From assembly GCF_001949145.1 (NCBI RefSeq), contig NW_019091582.1, forward strand, positions 75,567 to 139,566: a stretch of 64,000 bases of DNA. Reading direction: 5' to 3'. This stretch comes from Acanthaster planci (taxonomy: Eukaryota; Echinodermata; Asteroidea; Valvatida; Acanthasteridae). Numbering within the stretch: position 1 is the stretch's first letter; the number at the start of each line of letters is the position of its first letter. The position numbers were made by a program, and so were the translations under genes. Below the pieces are notes generated by a model. It made no database searches, was not told the DNA's origin, and was given only the letters and a program-made list of their open reading frames with translations. Positions 57,101-64,000 of the stretch are shown one piece after another.

Positions 57101-57330
57101 ATGCTTATTATATGTGCATTGGGTTATTGAGTTACAACCAAACTGCATGCAGTTAGTTGACCTTGTTCACTGTTTCTGCTTATTAAGGCATTAAAATGTT
57201 GTGCTTGTTGAGGAAAGGATTGGAAATAAAACTCGGCATGGTGGTGGCCAACCGAGTGGACTGGCAACTCTCTGTTTCTGTGTTTCACTTCCTTCGGAGT
57301 CAATAAAGTTTGGTTAAAGATTTGTTGTAA
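57101..57330 (+). other. Likely 3' end of the gag-bearing element
   Basis: AATAAAGTTTGGTT (57301 on) looks like a poly(A) signal on the same strand as the gag-like gene, followed by a T-rich stretch. GCCAACCGAGTGGACTGGC just upstream shows no further coding. Confidence 0.35.
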
Positions 57331-57616
57331 ATGTCTCATTTTTTTGCAACAAGAAACAATGATGAAACATGACATGACACATTGTTTACATACACGTAGG
57401 TATTGATGGACTTACTTCTTTAAGTTTATTATTTTCCCCATTTCTTTTACCTTTTTTTTTAAGTGGGAGGGTTCAACCTCCCCCCACTGGATCTGCAGAA
57501 AAAGTCAGATGTCATACACTTCTCACCAAAATTCTCAAACAACATCAAAATTCTGTCAAAATACTGGTATTATAATAATTAATAAGTTGTACTCACATAC
57601 TTTTTTAATACTCTAC

Positions 57617-57662
57617 CTTTGGATTTGATGGACTAACCACAAATGTCTTGGGCAAGTGAGTC
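57617..57662 (-). CDS. SIDT: SIDT-like exon 2
   Basis: A 46-base exon. One base completes the codon left open by the previous exon (giving Arg), followed by 15 codons reading THLPKTFVVSPSNPK, and it ends in phase 0. The acceptor TTATTACAG and donor AAAG/GTAGAG are both usable. In vertebrate SIDT the same place holds a short linker strand before the 'YxKYEFP' segment, so order and phase agree. Intron 1 is only 306 bases. It is too short to identify alone; confidence comes from the fit to both neighbours. Confidence 0.82.
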
Positions 57663-57968
57663 CTGTAATAAGGTAAAAGCTATGCTGCTGTAACAAAAAT
57701 ATTTATGGTTCCAGTAAACAATATGGTTACTAGATATTCAGGAAAAAAGAGAAATTGTAAATGACAAATTACTCTGTATGTTAGAAATGTCTGACACAAC
57801 ACACTGTATCCACTTACATTCTTGGATTCATTTCAACTGCATGAGTTATTAGTTTAAAAGAATGCAAAAAATTTATGCAATGCCTCTAAAATTTTTCACA
57901 AGAGAATCTCTCACTCTTTGAACTCTGGTTTTTTTGGGGTTTCTTTTATTTTTTGTTCATGTACTTAC

Positions 57969-58121
57969 CTGAGTTCAAAATCGCTGATTATACTTATTGA
58001 CAATGTGAAATGAACCTGCTTAATGGAAGCTGTGGTCACATCAATGCTGATATTATGAGCAGTAGTTGGAGTAAATCCATTTTCTGGACAAAGAGTGTGG
58101 CTCACTTCATCATATGTATAC
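57969..58121 (-). CDS. SIDT: SID1 transmembrane family (SIDT1/2-like), exon 1 of those in the window
   Basis: This exon encodes 51 residues of the extracellular beta-rich domain of a SIDT protein. It enters in phase 2 and leaves in phase 2. Seen: acceptor CTTACTAG before GTATAC, donor CTCAG/GTAAGT, and residues including YDEVSHTLCP and ISIDVTTASIKQV, which align with the segment of vertebrate SIDT around the conserved TLC cysteine and the following DVST strand. SIDT proteins are multipass membrane proteins related to nematode SID-1 (dsRNA import); the vertebrate members sit in lysosomal and plasma membranes. The exon just upstream was not found between 58122 and 64000, so the N-terminus probably lies outside the window. 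The identification rests on recalled family sequence, not a search. Confidence 0.85.
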
Positions 58122-58929
58122 CTAGTAAGAACAAAGAAACAAAATACATGTAGTTGTTTGTGGGGATACAAGAAGATGTATGGTTATTATTTTTCAATGC
58201 ATTGCACCAACTGTTCAGTATGAATATGGCCCGGTAAATGTTAACTGGGAGATTGGTGCATCACACATACTGGTATGCATATACTCATATACATGTACAT
58301 ATACTTGAGTGTACATAGACAGAGTCTTCATCCACATCTGTACAAAATGTACCAGTAAATATACGTGTATGCTATACATGTACATGTAGGTCATTTCATG
58401 GCATATCAACTGCTTTCCCAGGTCCATCTCACATGTTTTCTTGAAATTTGCTGGGAATTATTTTGTCATAAGCGAAATGATGTAATGTGGTATGCATTAT
58501 GGGGCTTGTGTGTTGCAGTTCACTGAATTCTCAGCCTTCCAATCTTAAGTTTCATTGTAACTATGAACTGTCACATCTCAGACTGGGAATATCAGAGGGA
58601 GGTGATTTTTATCTTAAAGTTCCTAACCTAAAAAATCATTTTGTTTGTTAATAACAAACAAAAACTCACAATTTCCATACATGTAAAGTCTGGCAGTATT
58701 TCCAACTTTGACCTTTGACACTTTTTTAGCCACCAAATTGGTCGTTGTTTAAATTATGCCAAACAAATTCCCAAAGAATGATGTCCATTGTGCAATTGAA
58801 TATATGGCAGCTCAAGTTTCATTCTATCTGGTATATTGTAACCAATCAAATTCCATGCATTACAAATTCATCTATTTACTTCCCCACATGGTCCGGGTGA
58901 ACTGGTGTATTGATAATGATAACAATGAT

Positions 58930-59110
58930 AATTTATAAAGCACACAGATCCACCAAGGTGCTCAAGGCGCTAGTACAAAGAAATTAATTAAATGCCTCAT
59001 TGAAGAGATGAGTCTTCAGCTCCTTCTTAACTGGGATACGGTATAATTTTTTTTTTACGTGGTGGCGGGAGCGTCCTCGCCAGAAGAGACCGTATCATTT
59101 CTCAGGGTTG
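58930..59110 (-). repeat. L2-type LINE tail (RT C-terminus and 3' end)
   Basis: The minus strand reads PVKKELKTHLFNEAFN then GCGCCTTGAGCACCTTGG...TTTATAAATTATCATTGTTATC. A 'LKTHLF..AF' end followed by a GCGC..TATAAAT..ATT tail is typical of L2/CR1 LINEs and SINEs that borrow their tails. The adjoining 59119-59440 minus-strand ORFs (GTVMYFWWFLRAVEARGQ) may belong to the same repeat. Confidence 0.55.
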
Positions 59111-60064
59111 CAGAGCCCCTAGTCGGACCTAAAGGTATGTAAATGCTTCAGTGGTTGTCCCCTAGCTTCTACAGCTCTTAAAAACCACCAAAAGTACATC
59201 ACAGTACCGTGGGGGTGCCCTTTTCCCAGGCTATCCCGATTTGAGGAGGGGGGCCTCGCCAGCGCCAGCCAAGCCACACCATCACCACAATATCCCCCCC
59301 ACCAAAATAACACTTCAAAGACAGCCGAAACAGGCCTCTGACAAGTTCCGGACAGCTGTCACTGATAAGAAACATTCCACTGCCTGGCCCGGGCTCTGTT
59401 TTCGTAAATAATCCATTATATTGTACACATAGGGCCATTTAACACACAGTCTTATGGGAGTAGGCTGGAGGCTGGCTGGATTTTTTAATCTTTTCTGGCT
59501 AGGGGATGCCCTGGCTTTAAAGTGACTAAGCCACGTTTTTCAGCATGAACAGGGGTAGGAAATGATAAATAGTTTTTACATTTGGAAAAAACAATTTTTT
59601 TTTACACCTTAATTAGCTCCAGTGGCCTCTACAGGAGAGGCCACTCCCTAGGCCACTCCCTCCATGCAAAGTGACCTCTTGTTTTTCTATTTATTTTTTA
59701 CCGTGGGGGATCTATCAGTGTCAAATCGCTGTTTTCCACAGGCACCCAGCAATTAAAATCATTAAAAAATCATTAATATTAGCTATGAATTACTAGCCAA
59801 ATCATTAAAAATCCAATCCACTAAAAGGAAAATACAAATAATATAAAAGGCACAAATATAACTAAAAAACAAGAAAACAGACTATGACAAGTTAGCACAG
59901 GAAACTAACAAAAAACAAGGTAAAACTTCAAAAGCAACAAAAACAAGGCTTATGAATTAATGCATGTTCCTAAATGAGTTTTAAAAACCCACTTCAGATG
60001 TAGGAACAATAATAATACATTTATATAGCGTCAATCCAATAAAAGCATTAAGCTCTTCTGAGCT

Positions 60065-61097
60065 TTACAATATGTTATAAAATGAGCTTGCATTTTCATG
60101 TGACAAAAAGGTGACACCCAAATGTTTCACTTGTTTCAAAACAGTGATGTAATGACTGCCAATCGACAGGGTGAGTTGAGGAAATTCACTAAGATTACTT
60201 TGAGTACCAATGACCAATAACTGAGTCTGATTTAGCCATCCACTGCCTAATATCAATACAAGATTCTTGATGGCTTTAATACATGATTGATGCAATATCA
60301 TAAGATGTACATGTACATGTACATGTAGGTAAAGCTGAGGCATACAGCATGGTGTCATCAGTATAAAAATGACACTGCAGGTACAGTCCTGATGGCGAAT
60401 AACATGAGTCAAAGATGCCATGTAAATATTGAAGAAAATTGGTCCCAAAACAGATCCCTGTGGGATACCACACTTGACTGATAAGTAGACAGTCCCTTTT
60501 GGCCATGTAAACAGACTTTGACAGTCTGAGAATAGCTAGCAAGCTGCACTCAAATCTAATAAAACTAAGATAACAACTTTGTCAACACTCAATAAGTTGT
60601 AATTTTGAACACGGACCAGAGCACCCTCAGTACTGTGATATTTCCGATATGCAGACTTGGTATGGTCATTTAAACCAAACTTGGACATGTGGTGTGTACA
60701 TGTATGTTGAGGAACAACAACTTTCTCAAGAATCTTGGCACAAAATGGAAAGTTGGTAACAGGTCTGTGATTCTTTAGATTATCAAAGTCACCATTATTG
60801 TTACTTTTAAGAACAGAAGTGACCAAAGTTTACATGTGACACATGTATTTCAATTTGTCAGGAACAACACCATGATTAATCGAGGATGCACGTTATGATT
60901 GAAACATCAATGCCAATGCATGATTTTAACAGATGGGCCAGAATGGGATCGAAATCACATGACTTAGGAGACAATCGACGAATCATTTCTTCGATTTCAA
61001 TAAATGAAATGGTAATTAATGAAAGTTCAAGTTCTGGAGAAATAACAGATGAACCAATGTCACGAAAATCAAGACTTAAGGAAGAAACATGATTCAC
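60065..61097 (-). pseudogene. LINE reverse transcriptase fragments
   Basis: Pieces in order: IEEMIRRLSPKSCDFDPILA; NLKNHRPVTNFPFCAKILEK; SAYRKYHSTEGALVRVQN; VVILVLLDLSAAC; GPIFFNIYMASLTHVIRH; HFYTDDTMLYAS (60340-60375); LGSGWLNQTQLLVIGTQ; LKQVKHLGVTF. This is the RT palm and thumb of a CR1/L2 type LINE. The catalytic box reads YTDD rather than the usual YADD/FADD. Confidence 0.8.
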
Positions 61098-61559
61098 TAC
61101 TTCCTCCCACTTAATCTGTCCATCAAGAATCTTCTTTAGAAAAAAATGACTAAACTGTTGAGCAGTATCATTAGCTGTACCATCTTAGGAAATTCAGAGG
61201 CTTTCTTCCAACCAAATAAGTTATTCAATATCCTGGAAAGACGGTTACTCTACAATATACAATTAAATTTCTATAATAAGTTCCGTTAGCCTATTAGTAA
61301 GGCCATTTCCAGACTGCCTGAAGTTTCAATGTCAGTCAAAAGGATCCACCAAGATTATGAATAAACTTGTTAGATATGACTAAGCTCTGATATTACGAGC
61401 AGACCCCCCTTGGGAGCTTCATGGCCTCATGAATAGCATCCCGGTAAATTAAAGAATGATCCCTAATTGTCAGTGATAAAACCCCATTACGTGAGTATAT
61501 ACTGGGACTGGTGATCCAGACTTAATCTATGTAATGATAATGGGTGTTAACTGCCTGCA

Positions 61560-61880
61560 TGTCATTAACCCACTTACTTTCTTCCACTTCCAGTCATTAG
61601 GTTTAAGCAATCACAGTGGAAATCACCAAAACAGATCATTTCTCCATGTGTTGCTGAAGCAGCACAGTGTTCGATAACATAATCAAGCATTACAGATAAT
61701 AACCGCATCTATTAGGGTGAGTATTAGGTAAACCTAGTGTCATCCATAGTGTTTCCACTTTGGAATGTATGAGATTACTTAGATGGAACTAATTGAGGCA
61801 TAGTCTGTCATGGACATACATGTACATGTAGATCACCACACCACCGTATCCATCATCCCTGTCTTTCCACAGCAAGTTGT
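61560..61880 (-). pseudogene. LINE endonuclease fragments
   Basis: LWKDRDDGYGGVVIYMYMYV and KVETLWMTLGLP followed by LDYVIEHCAASATHGEMICF and GDFHCDCLN. 'GGG[VA].IY', 'E.LW.....' and 'GDFN' are endonuclease signatures in L2/CR1 elements. The last motif reads GDFH. Confidence 0.7.
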
Positions 61881-61892
61881 AATCCTCCCCCG

Positions 61893-61945
61893 CAGTTAGT
61901 GTTGGTCAGGTCTACTAGAACATACCTACCCAAACAGTCACCATG
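61893..61945. repeat. DIRS family terminal arm, copy 4 scrap
   Basis: CCCCGCAGTTAGTGTTGGTC, AGGTCTACTAGAACATACCT and ACCCAAACAGTCACCATG match the left arm and pivot of DIRS copy 2. No DIRS body follows. Confidence 0.6.
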
Positions 61946-62146
61946 TTTACAAATTTCTCAGCCGCTGGAGAAGTGGTCTTTTGGGCCGATGTTGAAGAGC
62001 GGCTGATGCTTTTTCGAGTTGCTGGCGGAATGCTGGCAAGAGTGCCACATGTGTTCCTCTGGACCATGGCCGGTGAAGGGTGTTGCCCTGGGGGCCTGGC
62101 CAGAATCTGGCTGGAATCCCCTGGCCAACAACAGGCCTTTCCTTCG

Positions 62147-62339
62147 TGTTGGGATTTACCCTTAGCCAACGTAGGACGTTGAATGGTGTGGTGGGATAGT
62201 TTGGACATTATGGGATATAATCAAGATGGCTGATGACCATTTTGATTGTATTTCAAGTCTTTAATAAACCAATCAATGTTTTCAGCATAATTTAGCCTCA
62301 AATCCTGAATTTCTGTCGGTCAATTATTGAACCCTGACA
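62147..62339 (+). repeat. Possible LTR (weak)
   Basis: Begins TGTTGGGATTT, ends CCTGACA (TGT...ACA), is 193 bases long and contains AATAAA (near 62261). It lies 468 bases before a gag-like ORF on the same strand. No second copy is present in the window and no clear primer-binding site follows, so this is tentative. Confidence 0.3.
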
Positions 62340-62806
62340 CTTGGGATAGTGTCATACTGGTGAGTCGGCAGGACTGACTCATGGATGATGGGATTTTGCT
62401 GGATTGAGTGAATTTAATTTTGCACTTGATCGGCGGTTCTACTCGCCTACATGTACATGCCTACTTTGAGTTGTGTCTAATTTTTCAGTCATGTTTCCTC
62501 AGTGATTCTTAAAAAAAAGCTGACTCTTGATTTCTTCACAAGTTGAGCCATGTGATATAAGCCTATTTTAATTGAACTTTTATTTACAACTTACTGATTG
62601 GACATAACCACTTCGTCCACTCTTGAACTGGTTTATCCTCATGGCTACTGTCAACTCAATGCTGTGTCAGGTTGTATCGATTTCATTGGTGCAAATAATT
62701 TCCCTTAATCATATGGATTGGGGAATCAAGTCAAAATGACTAATTGCTAAGCATACCTCAGCCGTTTTACGGCAGAGTACCGGTATATTAATATGATGTT
62801 AATTCT

Positions 62807-63229
62807 GTGAAAACCAAACAGGAACGTGTTGGGGCTCTGTGTGATTTGCCGCAGCTGATCGAAGATGCCCCTAGCACACAACAAGGCTTTGGTGCATCAG
62901 ACCTTGCTCGTATCATACAAGAACTGGAAGTCAATCATCGACTAGAAACAGATAGACTCTGTAAGTCGTTGGTGGATGCTGTGAAAGAGGCCACTCTTAA
63001 GCCTCCAGTGATTCAAGTGAGCCCCAAATTGCTGGATTTTCATAAACTCAGCTTAGATGACGACATCTGTTGTTACTTTGACACGTTCAAGAGACTGGCT
63101 GCCGCAGTAACAAAACCAACAGCAAATTGGCTGAGACTGCTCGAGACTTACCTCATTTCAGTTTTGAATGTGATATTATTTATTCATCGCCCAGATTATG
63201 CTTCTATCAAGGTCCCAATTGGCTCTTAA
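62807..63229 (+). pseudogene. LTR-retroelement gag/SCAN-like ORF
   Basis: The open frame contains LARIIQELEVNHRLETDRLC, then PKLLDFHKLSLDDDICCYFD and TFKRLAAAVTKPTANWLRLL. The 'PKL..F..LS..DDIE.YL.TFERLA.A....WV..L...L.G' pattern is the gag/SCAN-like capsid start of Gypsy-type elements. After this the frame loses resemblance and stops at 63229; no zinc knuckle, protease or RT follows before 64000. Confidence 0.55.
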
Positions 63230-64000
63230 ATTCATCATCCAGTTACCTTTCAGGACCCCTTTTCTTCCCCTTTCAGGAAACAACATTTTTGTTAGTACAT
63301 TAGCTCTAAAGTCTGAAGGTCCAAATTCCTGCAAGTGGGACTTTCACTAAGCTGCTGTTCTGCAAAGATTGAATGTTGGCTCTTTTAGGTAAGTCAAGTT
63401 TATTCCAAATAGATTAGATAAATTGTTAGCTTAGAAAAGTGTGTTGGTAGTCATTTGCTATGATGTCTTTTTGAACCTTTGCCAAGTTTTAATGTCAAGA
63501 ACTTTGTAAGTTTAATATACTGTACATAGTAGGAAAAATGTTCTGGTACATTTTGCTGTGGCTTTAGGCAAAGTGACATACAGTCCCTCATCAAGTTTTT
63601 TTAATATTACTGAATGCAGAACGTACATGCGTCTTTGTTGAGAGATCTCCAGCATTTAGCTCATTGCTGGTACCAGGTGCATTCTCCTAAAAGCCTTTGG
63701 CATTTGTTTGACGATTTGTTTTTCTTATGATTGCCTTTTATTAGCTACATGTAGAGAACTGCTTTATGGAATATTTGAAAGTTTGCTTCGACTTGGATTG
63801 TCAAAACTTGCCCAGAGATTTCGAACTATTGTCCGACGACTTGGACTGCAGAGTTTTTCTTTGTTTATGAGCATTGTCATTGAAAAGTCGAAATTCTTAG
63901 CTTGAATCAGTACATGTGGTTAATTCAAAGCTGAGAGGCCTTTGAGCCAGTCTAGCTTTGGCCTGCACTTGCATTTTTATGTGAATGTCTGGTCATATGG
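63230..64000. other. No gene seen
   Basis: AT-rich sequence at the window edge. One 65-codon plus-strand ORF (63708-63905) has no family features. Confidence 0.4.

Larger units (their letters stand above)
60005..61880 (-). mobile_element. L2/CR1-like non-LTR retrotransposon, decayed
   Basis: Minus-strand order: endonuclease remnants (61880-61560), RT pieces (61097-60065) and a 3' tail (60075-60005: TGTAAAGCTC...GACGCTATATAAATGTATTATTATT). There are gaps and frame changes between pieces, including loss of sequence after the RT thumb region. No target-site duplication was established. It lies to the right of SIDT exon 1, presumably in the next upstream SIDT intron. Confidence 0.78.

Noticed and set aside
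58122-64000. Next upstream SIDT exon
   Set aside because: Looked for the 'VVVxQQK...W.vP' segment with a phase-2 end on the minus strand and found none. It is likely outside the window or too diverged to see by eye.
1-64000. CRISPR arrays, bacterial promoters, operons, rRNA genes
   Set aside because: The sequence is eukaryotic and intronic; tandem repeats present are minisatellites or MITE-internal, with no spacer-repeat pattern.

Overview
This window comes from a eukaryotic draft assembly, most likely a marine invertebrate animal. The evidence is one animal-type gene broken into small GT-AG exons across more than 50 kb, introns packed with DIRS-type, L2/CR1-like, Tc1-like and fold-back elements, a very high density of the self-complementary motif ACATGTAC, and a 947-base run of N. 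I cannot name the species; an echinoderm, amphioxus, hemichordate or mollusc would all fit. There are no bacterial operons, CRISPR arrays or rRNA genes.

The only cellular gene I can support is a SID1-transmembrane-family gene (SIDT1/SIDT2 type, nucleic-acid and lipid handling) on the minus strand, reading right to left. Eleven exons (58121 down to 5590, 1,045 coding bases, about 348 residues) join with consistent phases and consensus splice sites. They encode the second half of the extracellular beta-rich domain, the first transmembrane helix, a cytoplasmic acidic loop and the start of the second membrane segment. The 5' end (signal peptide and first extracellular part) should lie to the right of the window, and the 3' end (remaining helices) to the left.

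The rest is intronic and mostly repeats. Two nearly complete but decayed DIRS-type tyrosine-recombinase retrotransposons lie on the minus strand (12850-18822 and 34121-38775), with a third fragment at 20983-22110 and a terminal scrap at 61893-61945. Both long copies keep the DIRS hallmark: inverted ends plus an internal region after the recombinase that is complementary to both ends joined. One of these internal regions is cut by a TTAA-flanked piggyBac-like MITE (13091-13678), whose relatives lie at 45559-46948 and 47155-47575. Other elements are a degraded IS630/Tc1 transposase (29640-30660), a DDE-superfamily-4 transposase scrap (46953-47156), an L2/CR1-like LINE (60005-61880), another LINE piece (25740-26330), a CpG-rich retroelement gag-like gene on the plus strand in the intron between exons 2 and 3 (55811-56830) followed by two hairpin-bearing tandem units, a second gag-like ORF (62807-63229), several fold-back MITEs, and a tRNA-like sequence in a dispersed repeat.

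For function, only the SIDT exons act together. Two of them (78 and 75 bases, both phase 1-1) could be skipped without breaking frame. The mobile elements explain why the gene is so spread out, and one DIRS copy stops only 73 bases from an exon.
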